Shown here piece by piece: positions 32,641-41,422 of a stretch of 64,000 bases of DNA. The notes below the pieces were generated by a model. That model saw nothing but the letters and a program-made list of their open reading frames with translations. It ran no database searches and was not told the DNA's origin. The position numbers were made by a program, and so were the translations under genes. Within the stretch, counting starts at the first letter, position 1. Every line of letters begins with the position of its first letter. Location of the stretch: assembly GCF_004310685.1 (NCBI RefSeq), contig NZ_SISG01000001.1, positions 1,860,001-1,924,000 on the forward strand. Direction: 5' to 3'. The stretch is from Glaciihabitans arcticus. GTDB lineage: Bacteria > Actinomycetota > Actinomycetes > Actinomycetales > Microbacteriaceae.

Positions 32641-32680
32641 CGTTCTCCGTATCCCAACTGGAGTTGGGATACGGAGAACG
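32641..32680. repeat. Perfect 40-base palindrome, family B copy 2
   Basis: CGTTCTCCGTATCCCAACT (32641-32659) and AGTTGGGATACGGAGAACG (32662-32680) are exact inverted copies separated by GG; with one mismatch the symmetry extends to flanking GATCC/GGATC. It may terminate the mscL transcript, but the related copy at 20689-20748 indicates a dispersed repeat. The whole stretch 32534-32803 contains only repeats and no gene. Confidence 0.75.
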
Positions 32681-32696
32681 TGGATCACTGTTCCGA

Positions 32697-32786
32697 GCTG
32701 ATTGAGTAGCGCGCGACGAAGGAGCACGCGTATCGAAATCTGCGGACCGGGTTTCGATACGGCCGCGGTCGGCCTACTCAACCAGC
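32697..32786. repeat. REP-like inverted repeat, family A copy 1
   Basis: The left half starts GCTGATTGAGTAGCGCGCGA and ends CGTATCGAAATC; the right half reads GGTTTCGATACGGCCGC and ends CCTACTCAACCAGC, so the two halves are inverted versions of one unit. Related units lie at 39741-39806 and 55921-55960. Confidence 0.7.
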
Positions 32787-32803
32787 TCGGCTCCACCGCG
32801 CGC

Positions 32804-32983
32804 TCAACCCCAGTGCGGCGGGACGTCCTGCTTGAGCTGCGCGTCGTTCTCGGTGCCCGAGCTGCGCGGCGGCTCCGGGGTCGGGTTCGGGTCGGAGCCC
32901 GGAACCGGTGAGGTTGTCACGCGGCGGTGCTTTCGGCGACGCGGCTCGGGAGCCGTGTCATCCCGCACATCTGACGAAGTCAC
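32804..32983 (-). CDS. Small 59-residue protein coupled to the helicase-like gene
   Basis: The start GTG (32983-32981) overlaps the last base of the helicase-like gene stop (TAGTG), a layout that favours re-initiation. The product begins VTSSDVRDDTAPEPRRRKHR, is rich in Pro, Arg and Ser, and ends in ENDAQLKQDVPPHWG. That acidic-to-aromatic C-terminal segment looks like a conserved peptide motif, whereas the rest appears disordered. The function is unknown. The frame has no stop for 59 codons in a region otherwise made of repeats. It was judged real on coupling and composition. Confidence 0.6.
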   Translation of the reverse strand: MTSSDVRDDTAPEPRRRKHRRVTTSPVPGSDPNPTPEPPRSSGTENDAQLKQDVPPHWG

Positions 32984-35900
32984 TAGCGCGTGATGACCGT
33001 GATCGGCTCGGTGACCTGGGCCGTGCGGTCGGCGCCCAGCATCGTGATGACGCGGGATGCGACGGCATCCGGGTCGCTGAACAGCTCGAACGAGTGCACG
33101 CGCAGGTAGTGCCAGCCGAGGCGGCGCAGCAGTTCCGGACGCAGGCGCAGCGACTCGCGCAGGGTGCCGCGGTGCAGCAGCGAATCCGTCTCGATCGTGA
33201 GGCAGACACCGCCGTGCGAGGCGACCAGACCGAGCTTGCCGCGGTGACCGAGGGCGACGTTGATTCCGCGACCCTCGAGACGGCGAGCCAGGTCGACCAG
33301 CATGGGATCGCTGTCGTCGGGCAGCGGGATGACGGCGAGCCGGGCATCCGCCTCGGACAGCAGTTCGGCAAGCGCGACGGCGCCGTGGCTCATGCGGGAG
33401 TCGTCGATGTCCTCCGGCTTGAAGCAGGTCACGATCACCATCGAGCGGCGGGCGCGGGTCATGGCGACGGCGAGCAGGCGCTCCCCGCCGGGCTGACCGA
33501 GTACACCGAAGTTGGACAGCACCCGACCGTGCGGCGTGCGGCCGAAGCCGATCGAGAACAGTACGCGGTCGCGGCTCTCGGCGACGGCCTGGTCGATCGT
33601 CATGACCGCGAACGGCTCAGGACGGTCGCCGATGATGAAGTCACTGAGCTCGGGGCGCGAGGCAACGGCGGTCAGCACCGCCTGCTGCACCCGCACGGCG
33701 TGCAGGGCGGAGGCGGTGATCACCATGAGCGATTCGCGCGGACGGTCGGCCGCGTGCGCAAGCACCAGCTCGACGATGCGGGCCACCTCGGCGTCGACGC
33801 TCTCGACGGCGCCGGTGTAGCTGTCGGGCATTCCGTGCCCGGCCTCGACATAGTCGATGGCGAGGCTGCCGTGCCCGAGGAAGCTGCCCGCCCACGGCAG
33901 GGACTCGATGCGACCGCCGTAGAAGCGGCGGTTGACCAGCTCGGCGAGGTCCTCGCCGCCCGGGCGGTAGCTGCGGGTGAGCGAGAAGGTGGGCAGCAGC
34001 GAGCCGAGGCGCGCGAGTGCCGACTGGTCGTGCAGTCCATCGAGCCAGTCGTCGTCGATTTCTTCAGGGGATGGCGCGCTCTCCCCCGGATCGATCGACA
34101 CACTGAAGGCTGCCGGGGTCTGGGTGACCGGGTCACCGAAGACGATGACCTGGCGCGCACGCCGGATCGCGCCGACGTTCTCCGCGAGGGTCGTGGCTCC
34201 CGCGTCGACGAGGATGACCGCGTCGAACGGCAGGCTGTCCGAGATGGTCGAGACCTCGTAGGGCGACGCGAGCCAGACCGGTGCAACCGAGCGCGACAGG
34301 TGAGGCGCGGTGGTCTGCAGGTCGAACGCGTCGAGGTGCTGGCGGCGCAGCAGGTTTTTGAGCAGCTGTGCTTCATCCGGCCAGTCGACGAGCCCGATCT
34401 TCCAGTTCTCGGCGAGCTGCCATGCGAGGAGCTGCGCGCTTCCGGCCGCGTGCGCTTCGTCCACCAATCGGAAATCGGCCTCGAGACGATCGAGCACCGA
34501 GGTGTTCGCACCGAGGAGAGCACGGTCGGCTTCGAGCAGCGAGCTGAGCGCCGACTTCCACCAGGCCAGTTCGAGCTCTGCGGCAACCTGCTGCTCGGGC
34601 ACGTGGCGCTGGGCCAGGTCCGCGATGAGCGGGTCGAGTTCGAGGTCGCGCAGGGTCGTGACGAGGGCGGTGCGCTCCTGCAGGTTGTGCAGCACGTCCG
34701 ACTCGGCGGCGAGGTCGCGCAGCTTCTCCACCATGATCGGGATCGGCTGCGAACCGAGCTGGGTGTCCTGGCTGAACGAGCCGAGCGGCTGGTCGAGTTC
34801 GGAGAGGTCCTGTTCGACCTGCTGGTACGCGACCTGGACGTCGGCGATGCCGACGGGGACCTCGGGGGTCGCACCCTCGGCGACGAAGCGCTGCCAGAGC
34901 ACGCGCTGGGCCTGGATGCGGGTAAGCGCTTCGTGCATGTCGCTCACGTGCACACCGGGGCGCACGTACTCGCGGGCGAGCTTGCGCAGGCGGCGACGGT
35001 TGGCGCCGGACATCTCGGGGTTGTCGCGACGTGAGGCGGTGGCGTTGACGAGCTCGCTGATCGAGCGGTCGAAGACGACGGGAAGGAAGCGGTCGAGCGT
35101 ATCGCGCAGGTCGGTGAGCAGGCGCAGGTAGGTGCCCAGCTCGCGGATCGTCGAGAACGGGCGCATGTGCGTCGAGCCGACGAGGATGTTGGCGCGATCG
35201 AGGAGGGCGGGAACCGACTCGTTCGACAGGTACTTGGCGAGCTCGTGCGCCTTGTTCGCGTCTTCGCTCGTGAGGAACTGTGCGCCGTACCAGGGCGAGT
35301 CACCGGGTCCGTACTTGAACTCGCCGAGGTTGGCGGCCGCGACCATGGTCTGCGCGGCGACGTGACGGTCGTGCGCGAGCGACTCGACGGCGCTGCGGGT
35401 GAGGCGGGCGGTAGTGGTCGGCGGCACCGGCAGCAGCGACAGGCGCGAGAGTTCGGTGACGCATTCGAGAACCGAGATGCCGAGGATGGGGTCGGGGCGC
35501 CCGAGCGCACCGCGGTAGTCGAGCAGCACCTTGCGCAGGCGCACGAGGGCCTCATCCACCTCGGCGACGAGGGGCTGCTTCGCCTTCTCGTTGCGGGAGA
35601 TGGAGCGGATGATGTCGCGGCGCATCGACCGCGGAGCGACGGCGACACCGGCGAGGCCGACATCGCTCAGGCGCTGCGAGATGCCCTGCAGCGAGGCGCG
35701 GCGCGCACCCACAACGAGAACTCGCTTGTTCTGTCCGACGAGGGAGCCGATCGCGTTCACGATCGTCTGGGTTCCGCCGGTGCCGGGGAGGGTCTTGACG
35801 ACCACCGAGTTGCCGGAGGCGATCTGGGCGATCACGTTCTCCTGCTCGGCGTCCGCGTCGAGAAGCAGGGTGTCGGTCTGCGGCGGGCGGGCGTCGGCGT

Positions 35901-36666
35901 TCTGCGCTTCGACGGGAGCGAAGCTCTCCTGGACGTTCCACTTTGCGCTGCTGTTGCCGGCGAGCGCGTCCAGCACGGGGTGCTCGAGGTCGTTGGCGTC
36001 ATCCCGAAGCCCGGTCGCAACATCGACGAAGGTCGACACGACGAGGCGGGGGCTCACATTGAACCAGTCGAGGTGACCGGTGAGGCCGCGCAGGCGGTCG
36101 ATCACAGGGTTGGGCTTGAAGGTTCCATCGTCATCGGTGAGGCGCACGAACGCCTCGGCGTCGAGTTCGACACCGAACTGCGCGCGCAGGGCACGGGCCA
36201 GCTCGGGGTTGAGGAAGGCTGCGCCGAGCAGCTTGACCTCGAAGTCACGACCGTGACGGCGGATCGCGAGGGGGCGCAGCAGCACGGGGCCGCAGAAGTC
36301 CTCGCCCTCGAACTGCCACTCGGCCATGCCGATGCCGAGGTGTACCGCGTCGATGCCGCGGGCTGTCGACAGCTCGACGCCCTTCGACGCGATGAGGCCG
36401 GCCGCGACTTTGGCGGAGCGGAGCGCGAGGTCGTCACGGATGAGGTTGGAGAGAAGGGTCGACTTTCCGGTGATGAAGGTCGCGAGACCGCCCGGGTGCG
36501 TGGTCGACAGTTCGATGCGCGTGCGCGGGGTATCGATGAAGTGCAGCAGCGAGGACCGACCACCGACGCGGGCAAGCTCGTCGCGCCACTCGGACCACAC
36601 CGGCTCTGCCACGTTCACCGCCTCGACTCTCGGGTCGCCAACGCTCACGACATGGGGAGCGGTCAC
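32983..36666 (-). CDS. SF1-helicase-like protein with degenerate Walker motifs and C-terminal MTES_1575-type nuclease domain
   Basis: This ~1,227-residue protein has the layout of actinobacterial helicase/nuclease fusions. The Walker A position (about residue 288) reads LPGTGGTQT, with Gly instead of the catalytic Lys; the Walker B-like strand VILVDAGATTL lacks the usual Glu. Helicase C-terminal signatures remain: SLTRSYRPGGEDLAELVNRR and LAVAMTRARRSMVIVT. The last ~110 residues (GGVCLTIETDSLLHRGTLRE, LRRLGWHYLRVHSFELFSDP) fit the Vsr-like MTES_1575 restriction-endonuclease fold. The start is uncertain: GTG 36666 is given, GTG 36648 is possible, and the frame is open further upstream. A nucleic-acid repair or defence role is likely but unproven. 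Confidence 0.82.
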   Translation of the reverse strand: MTAPHVVSVGDPRVEAVNVAEPVWSEWRDELARVGGRSSLLHFIDTPRTRIELSTTHPGGLATFITGKSTLLSNLIRDDLALRSAKVAAGLIASKGVELSTARGIDAVHLGIGMAEWQFEGEDFCGPVLLRPLAIRRHGRDFEVKLLGAAFLNPELARALRAQFGVELDAEAFVRLTDDDGTFKPNPVIDRLRGLTGHLDWFNVSPRLVVSTFVDVATGLRDDANDLEHPVLDALAGNSSAKWNVQESFAPVEAQNADARPPQTDTLLLDADAEQENVIAQIASGNSVVVKTLPGTGGTQTIVNAIGSLVGQNKRVLVVGARRASLQGISQRLSDVGLAGVAVAPRSMRRDIIRSISRNEKAKQPLVAEVDEALVRLRKVLLDYRGALGRPDPILGISVLECVTELSRLSLLPVPPTTTARLTRSAVESLAHDRHVAAQTMVAAANLGEFKYGPGDSPWYGAQFLTSEDANKAHELAKYLSNESVPALLDRANILVGSTHMRPFSTIRELGTYLRLLTDLRDTLDRFLPVVFDRSISELVNATASRRDNPEMSGANRRRLRKLAREYVRPGVHVSDMHEALTRIQAQRVLWQRFVAEGATPEVPVGIADVQVAYQQVEQDLSELDQPLGSFSQDTQLGSQPIPIMVEKLRDLAAESDVLHNLQERTALVTTLRDLELDPLIADLAQRHVPEQQVAAELELAWWKSALSSLLEADRALLGANTSVLDRLEADFRLVDEAHAAGSAQLLAWQLAENWKIGLVDWPDEAQLLKNLLRRQHLDAFDLQTTAPHLSRSVAPVWLASPYEVSTISDSLPFDAVILVDAGATTLAENVGAIRRARQVIVFGDPVTQTPAAFSVSIDPGESAPSPEEIDDDWLDGLHDQSALARLGSLLPTFSLTRSYRPGGEDLAELVNRRFYGGRIESLPWAGSFLGHGSLAIDYVEAGHGMPDSYTGAVESVDAEVARIVELVLAHAADRPRESLMVITASALHAVRVQQAVLTAVASRPELSDFIIGDRPEPFAVMTIDQAVAESRDRVLFSIGFGRTPHGRVLSNFGVLGQPGGERLLAVAMTRARRSMVIVTCFKPEDIDDSRMSHGAVALAELLSEADARLAVIPLPDDSDPMLVDLARRLEGRGINVALGHRGKLGLVASHGGVCLTIETDSLLHRGTLRESLRLRPELLRRLGWHYLRVHSFELFSDPDAVASRVITMLGADRTAQVTEPITVITR

Positions 36667-36825
36667 CTGGGGTTCGACGAGGACATGGCTGTCCTCGGCT
36701 CCCCCGGGGAAGTCGTCGTCAGTTCTATCGGCACGCCACACAGGGCAACAGTAAAGGCGAAACCTGCAGAAACCGTGGAGGATACGCCGGGTTTGGGCGA
36801 GTCGCGACACCGTAAAATATTGGGC

Positions 36826-38142
36826 ATGCCCCGCCTCGATGTCGCTTTCTCGTCCATTCAGGCGGCAGGGGACCTCGTTGGCGGTCTCGTGGCGGGGGGC
36901 GTGACGGCGGTTCTCGCCGTAGCGGTGCTCGTCGGCGGCGGCCTGGTCCTGCTGTTCCGGCGACGCGACGGGGCTCGCCCCAGTGCGGCATCCGGTCTCA
37001 CCACACTGCGCACGCAGGCCAATGTTCTGCTGGTACGCGCCGACGAGGCGGTCAAGGCGGGCGACGACGAGCTCGGCTTCGCGATCGCCCAGTTCGGCGG
37101 CGAGCGCTCGCGCGAGTTCGGTGCCGCGGTCACCGAGGCACGATCGAAGGTGACCCGCGCGTTCCAACTGCGGCACGAGCTCGACGACGCGTTTCCCGAG
37201 TCAATTCAGAAGCAGCGCGAGTGGACCCTGCAGATCGTCGCCCTCTGCGAGTCGGCCATCGCGTTGCTCGCCGGCCAGGACCACTCCTTCACAGCCCTGC
37301 GCGACGAGGAAGTGGCCGCCCCCGAGCGTCTCGCCGACGTGCAGTCCAGCATCCTTGCAACCCGCCGACGTTTCACACCCTCCCTCGCCACGCTCTCCCG
37401 CCTCGCCGACGACTACGCGCCTTCACTGCTCAGCGCCCATGAGACGGCGGTGGCGGATGCAACGGCTCTCCTCGATACGGCCGAAGGGGTTGCGGATGCC
37501 GCCGCCGGCCAGCTCTCGCCCGCGGGGGTGAACGCGGTGAACGATTCTCTGGTGGATGCGGAGGACGCCGTCCGCCGCGCGGTGCGCCTGCTCGACGCCG
37601 TGGATGCCCGGGCCACCGAGCTCGACGCCGCGACTGCCGCCCTCAGCACTCTTGTCGCCACGGCGCGCGCCGACCTCACGGAAGCGCGGGTGCAGCGCGA
37701 GGCGGCACCGGACCCCGCCACCTCGGAGGCCATCAACGACGCGATCTCCGGGGTCGAGGCGGCTCTGGCCGGGGTCGCCTCGGCGAAGCCGCCGACCGAC
37801 CCCATCACCTCGCTCGACGCGATCGGTGCCGCGGTCGCCGTGCTCGACGCCGCCCTCGCGAGCGCACGCAACCAGAAGCAGCGCCTCGATCACGCGGTGA
37901 GCGCCCTCGGCGGAACCCTCGCCTCGGCGAAGAGTCAGTTCTCGGCCATCAGCGCGTTCATCGCCGTGGGCGGTCGTCGCGTCGGTGCGGACGCGCGAAC
38001 CCGGCTCGCCCAGGCCGAGCGCGAGCTCATCGATGCGCAGGCCGCCGGGGCCGACCCGGTCGAGGCTCTCGACGCGGCCCGCCGCGCCGTCACCCACCTG
38101 CGCGACGCCGACGCCCTGGCCCGCTACGACGCGGGGCACTGA
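36826..38142 (+). CDS. Membrane-anchored coiled-coil protein
   Basis: This 438-residue protein has one N-terminal membrane segment (LVAGGVTAVLAVAVLVGGGLVLLF) and a stop-transfer RRRDG, then a long Ala/Glu/Arg-rich helical region to the end, with repeated heptad-like units (ATALLDTAEGVADAAAG, NDAISGVEAALAGVASA). The helical part resembles the C-terminal region of actinobacterial TPM-domain proteins, but no TPM domain is present. ATG 36826 is divergent from the helicase-like gene; their promoters share 36667-36825. The function is unknown, possibly an envelope scaffold. Confidence 0.75.
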   Translation: MPRLDVAFSSIQAAGDLVGGLVAGGVTAVLAVAVLVGGGLVLLFRRRDGARPSAASGLTTLRTQANVLLVRADEAVKAGDDELGFAIAQFGGERSREFGAAVTEARSKVTRAFQLRHELDDAFPESIQKQREWTLQIVALCESAIALLAGQDHSFTALRDEEVAAPERLADVQSSILATRRRFTPSLATLSRLADDYAPSLLSAHETAVADATALLDTAEGVADAAAGQLSPAGVNAVNDSLVDAEDAVRRAVRLLDAVDARATELDAATAALSTLVATARADLTEARVQREAAPDPATSEAINDAISGVEAALAGVASAKPPTDPITSLDAIGAAVAVLDAALASARNQKQRLDHAVSALGGTLASAKSQFSAISAFIAVGGRRVGADARTRLAQAERELIDAQAAGADPVEALDAARRAVTHLRDADALARYDAGH

Positions 38143-38161
38143 CCGGGTGCAGAATGGGCGG

Positions 38162-39064
38162 ATGACTTCCCCGCTCTCCGGAACCCAGCACGAGCTCGTC
38201 TCGGGCGCTTACACCGCGACGATCGCCAGCGTCGGCGCCTCGCTGCGCGCGCTGCGCCACAGCGGACGGGACCTCGTTGTTCCGTTCGACGCGGACGAGG
38301 TGCGCCCCGCGTTCCGTGGTGCGACACTCGCGCCGTGGCCGAACCGCGTTGTCGACGGGCGCTACACGTTCGGCGGCGTCGAACACGAGCTGGCACTCAC
38401 CGAGCCCCGTCGCGGGCATGCGCTTCACGGGCTGGTCGCCTGGACGTCGTTCGACGTCGTCGAGTCCTCCGCCACATCGGTGACTCTTTCCACCACGATC
38501 GAGGCGCAGGTCGGCTACCCGCACCGCGTGCTCGTCACGGTCGAGTACGTCCTCTCGTCCACAGGCCTGCGCGAGACGGTCACCGCGGACAATCAGGGTC
38601 GGGATGCCGCTCCCTTCGGCACCGGACCACACCCCTACCTCGTGGCCGGGCCCGGCCGCGTCGACGACTGGACTCTCAGCCTCGACGCCGCACAGGTTCT
38701 CGCCGTCACCGAGGAGCGGCTGATCCCGGTCAGCCTGGTGGACATCGGGGACACCGAGTTCGACTTCCGCACGCCGCGTGTCATCGGTGACACGTTCATC
38801 GACCACGCCTTCACCGGCCTCGGCGGCTCGGCCACCCTTACTGTCGCGGACGGCAGCGGTGTGGTCATGCAGTGGGATGCCGCGTGCCCCTGGCTGCAGG
38901 TGCACACCGCCGACCGCCCCATCCCCGCCGAGAACCGGCTCGGGCTCGCGGTCGAACCGATGACCTGTCCGCCCGACGCGTTCAACTCGGGCACGGATCT
39001 CGTCATCCTCGAGCCGGGTGACACAACCTCCGCGAGCTGGACGATCAGCGCACTGCTCCCGTAA
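38162..39064 (+). CDS. Aldose 1-epimerase family protein
   Basis: This 300-residue mutarotase-fold enzyme interconverts sugar anomers. Visible family landmarks are VGASLRALRHSGRDLVVPF, the substrate Arg in APWPNRVVDGRYTFGG, RRGHALHGLV with the catalytic His, and GTGPHPYLV with a second His. The C-terminal ENRLGLAVEPMTCPPDAFN carries the catalytic Glu. ATG 38162 is 20 bases after the coiled-coil gene. A short GC hairpin (39072-39087) follows the stop. Confidence 0.9.
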   Translation: MTSPLSGTQHELVSGAYTATIASVGASLRALRHSGRDLVVPFDADEVRPAFRGATLAPWPNRVVDGRYTFGGVEHELALTEPRRGHALHGLVAWTSFDVVESSATSVTLSTTIEAQVGYPHRVLVTVEYVLSSTGLRETVTADNQGRDAAPFGTGPHPYLVAGPGRVDDWTLSLDAAQVLAVTEERLIPVSLVDIGDTEFDFRTPRVIGDTFIDHAFTGLGGSATLTVADGSGVVMQWDAACPWLQVHTADRPIPAENRLGLAVEPMTCPPDAFNSGTDLVILEPGDTTSASWTISALLP

Positions 39065-39105
39065 GGGGGCTGGGGGCGCCCGCCCCCAAAACCTAGTCTC
39101 GAAAC

Positions 39106-39627
39106 ATGGGACTGCTCGGACGGATGCTGCGGAACGTCCACGCGGGCGACACGCACCTCGCCTGGGCGCGCCTCGTAGGACCGGACAGCATCACGCTGAC
39201 CAGCCCGGACTTCGAGCCGGGCGGCGTCATCCCGCGCGCGCATGCAGCGGAGGGCGTCGGAGCCAACACCTCGCCCGAACTCGCGTGGACGGGTGTACCC
39301 GCCCAGACCGCCGCCCTGCTGGTCGTCATGGAGGATCCGACCGTGCCGCTGCCCCGGCCGATCCTGCACGTGGCGGCCGTGATCGCCCCGATTCTCGACC
39401 GCATTCCGCTCGGGATGCTCGACCACGACTCCCCCGGTATCACCCTGCTCGACGGCTCCATCAAGGGTCTCGGCTACTCCGGCCCGCGGCCCATCGTCGA
39501 TCACGGCCCGCACGACTACGTCTTTCAGATCTTTGCCCTCGACCGTGTTCCGGTGAGCCTGCGCGACCCCGGCACCGTGCTCGGGCGCGGGCGGCTCACG
39601 GGCACCTTCGAGCGGACGAGCGCCTGA
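39106..39627 (+). CDS. YbhB/YbcL family PEBP-like protein
   Basis: This 173-residue protein has the phosphatidylethanolamine-binding fold. FEPGGVIPRAHAAEGVGANTSPELAWTGVP matches the bacterial Raf-kinase-inhibitor-like start (given here as FEPGGVIPRAHA then SPELAWTGVP); ALLVVMEDPT and GPRPIVDHGPHDYVFQIFAL complete the ligand pocket. Bacterial members have no firm role. It lacks a signal peptide, so it is probably cytoplasmic. Confidence 0.87.
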   Translation: MGLLGRMLRNVHAGDTHLAWARLVGPDSITLTSPDFEPGGVIPRAHAAEGVGANTSPELAWTGVPAQTAALLVVMEDPTVPLPRPILHVAAVIAPILDRIPLGMLDHDSPGITLLDGSIKGLGYSGPRPIVDHGPHDYVFQIFALDRVPVSLRDPGTVLGRGRLTGTFERTSA

Positions 39628-39740
39628 CTCCGGATCCCGGCAAGCTCAATCTGACTTCGATAGGCTCAATCAGGCATCCCCAAATTGCGGCGATTGGGCG
39701 ATCCGGGGCCTCGAACTCCCCAGTTGCCGCAATTCGAACC

Positions 39741-39806
39741 GGTTTCGATACGGCCGCGGGCACCCAACCAGCGCGGGTTGAGTAGCGCGCGACGCAGGAG
39801 CACGCC
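39741..39806. repeat. REP-like inverted repeat, family A copy 2
   Basis: It starts GGTTTCGATACGGCCGCGGG and ends GGTTGAGTAGCGCGCGACG followed by CAGGAGCACGCC. The half units are those of copy 1 in opposite order. A shorter fragment, CTTCGATAGGCTCAATCAGG, lies nearby at 39656-39675. The 212-base gap between the PEBP and TOPRIM genes holds nothing else. Confidence 0.65.
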
Positions 39807-39838
39807 ACACGTTACCCGCCCGGTGGCACACTGTCACT

Positions 39839-40345
39839 GTGCTGACGGTGCTGGTGGAGGGCAAAAGCGACAAGGTCGCGCTCGAGACCCTCGCGCGCAA
39901 GGTCGGCGTGAGCCCACACTGGCAGGTGGTCTCGCTCGGCGGGGTGACGAACATCCGCAGGGCGCTCGACAACCACACCGACGTCGCCGGGCTGTGCGAC
40001 TCCGGCGAGGAGCGTTTCTTCCTGAAGGCCCTGGGCGTGCCCGATCGCGCCGCGATGGAACCACTCGGCTTCTTCGTCTGCGAGCGCGACCTCGAGGAGG
40101 AGTTCATCCGCGCGCTGGGTGTCGAGGGGGTCGAGAGAGTCGTCGAGGAGCTCGGGCAGCTGCAGACCCTGCGCACCTTCAAGAACCAGCCCTTCCAGCG
40201 CAGCCGCACAGCCGAGCAGCAGCTGCGACGGTTCATGGGCACCATGAGCGGCCGAAAGTCGCTCTACGCTGAGGCCCTCGTGAACGCGCTCGACGTCATC
40301 CCGAAGCCGCTCGAAAAATTGCTCGAGTACAGCCTGCGTTCCTAA
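39839..40345 (+). CDS. Stand-alone TOPRIM (OLD-type) domain protein
   Basis: This 168-residue protein opens with LTVLVEGKSDKVALETLA, the TOPRIM strand and acidic Glu, followed by VVSLGGVTNIRRAL, an acidic cluster AGLCDSGEER, and CERDLEEEFIRALGVE, which fills the second metal-binding position. TOPRIM domains of this kind are attached to ATPases in OLD nucleases; here the ATPase is absent. The C-terminal RTAEQQLRRFMGTMSGRKS segment recurs in related actinobacterial single-domain proteins. The start is GTG 39839. Metal-dependent nuclease or nucleotidyl activity is possible. Confidence 0.82.
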   Translation: MLTVLVEGKSDKVALETLARKVGVSPHWQVVSLGGVTNIRRALDNHTDVAGLCDSGEERFFLKALGVPDRAAMEPLGFFVCERDLEEEFIRALGVEGVERVVEELGQLQTLRTFKNQPFQRSRTAEQQLRRFMGTMSGRKSLYAEALVNALDVIPKPLEKLLEYSLRS

Positions 40346-40350
40346 AAAAC

Positions 40351-40623
40351 TCAAGCAGTAGCGAAGCGTTTCGCCGACCGCTCGCGCGCCTTCTCCGCCT
40401 CGACCTCGCGGTCCTTGGGCGGGCCGAAGGCGACCAGGTCTTCGAGCAGGTGCCCCGTGATGTGGGCGATCTCGGCCACGGCGTGATTGAACGCCTCCTC
40501 ATTGGCCTTCGACGGCTTCGTCGACCCGCTGATCTTGCGCACGTACTGCAGCGCGGCAGCGTGCACCTCGTCGTTCGTGGCGGCCGGTTCGAAATTATGC
40601 AGGGTGTGGATGTTTCGGCACAT
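40351..40623 (-). CDS. DUF2277 family protein
   Basis: This 90-residue protein begins MCRNIHTLHNFEPAATNDEV, the invariant start of the DUF2277 family, and continues with AALQYVRKISGSTKPSKANE and a helix around DLVAFGPPKDRE. The function is unknown. It ends five bases from the convergent TOPRIM gene. Confidence 0.9.
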   Translation of the reverse strand: MCRNIHTLHNFEPAATNDEVHAAALQYVRKISGSTKPSKANEEAFNHAVAEIAHITGHLLEDLVAFGPPKDREVEAEKARERSAKRFATA

Positions 40624-40675
40624 GCAACAACGCTAGACCCGGCCCCCGACCGGCGAAAGGGGGCAGACTATCCGG

Positions 40676-41422
40676 ATGGAAACCTTCGGCAGCTACGTGG
40701 CCATCGGCGATAGTTTCACGGAGGGCGTCGGCGACGAACTCCCCGACGGACGCGTGCGCGGCTGGGCGGACTTCGTCGCGGCCGGCCTCGCCGCGAGCAG
40801 CGACGACACGGTGCTCTACGCCAACCTCGCGATTCGCGGCCGTCTGCTCGGCCCCATCGTCGGCACCCAGCTCGAGCCCGCCCTCGCGCTCGGACCCGAG
40901 CTGCTGAGCATCAACGGCGGCGGCAACGACGTGATGCGCCCCAAGGTCTCGATCGAGGGCGTCGCCGATCGCATCGCGGCCGCAGTGGATCGCGCAACCT
41001 CCACCGGCACCCGCGTGCTGTTCGTGAGCGGCGGCAACCCGACCCGCCACCTGCCGCTCGGTGCCGCCATCGAGAAGCGCGGCAACCAGCTGGCAGACGC
41101 GGTCGAGAAGCGCTTCGAGACTCTGGATGTCACGCACGTCAACAACTGGGTCGACACCGAGCTGAGCGACTCACGTTACTGGTCCCGCGACAAACTCCAC
41201 CTGAACCCTCTCGGCCACGCCAGGGTGGCCGCCAACGTGCTGGCGGCGCTCGGATTACCGGCCGTGGACGACCCCGAGATCCCGCACATCCCGAGACAGC
41301 CGACGGCGGCCTATTACCGCGAGTACGTGCTGCCGTGGATCGGTCGGCGACTGACCGGTCGCTCCTCGGGAGACAACCGCGAGCCGAAGATCCCGACGCT
41401 GCAGCCCGTGGAGCGACCGTGA
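40676..41422 (+). CDS. SGNH/GDSL-type hydrolase
   Basis: This 248-residue esterase-like protein has the four SGNH blocks: block I YVAIGDSFTEG with the nucleophile Ser, Gly in LAIRGRLLG, block III INGGGNDVM with the Asn, and block V RDKLHLNPLGH with the catalytic Asp and His. No signal peptide is seen. It overlaps the next hydrolase start (GTGA), so they are co-translated. The substrate is unknown; acyl esters of sugars or lipids are typical. Confidence 0.9.
   Translation: METFGSYVAIGDSFTEGVGDELPDGRVRGWADFVAAGLAASSDDTVLYANLAIRGRLLGPIVGTQLEPALALGPELLSINGGGNDVMRPKVSIEGVADRIAAAVDRATSTGTRVLFVSGGNPTRHLPLGAAIEKRGNQLADAVEKRFETLDVTHVNNWVDTELSDSRYWSRDKLHLNPLGHARVAANVLAALGLPAVDDPEIPHIPRQPTAAYYREYVLPWIGRRLTGRSSGDNREPKIPTLQPVERP

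Noticed and set aside
35167-36825. Long plus-strand extension ahead of the coiled-coil membrane gene
   Set aside because: It lies opposite the helicase-like gene; the membrane protein start at 36826 directly precedes its membrane segment.
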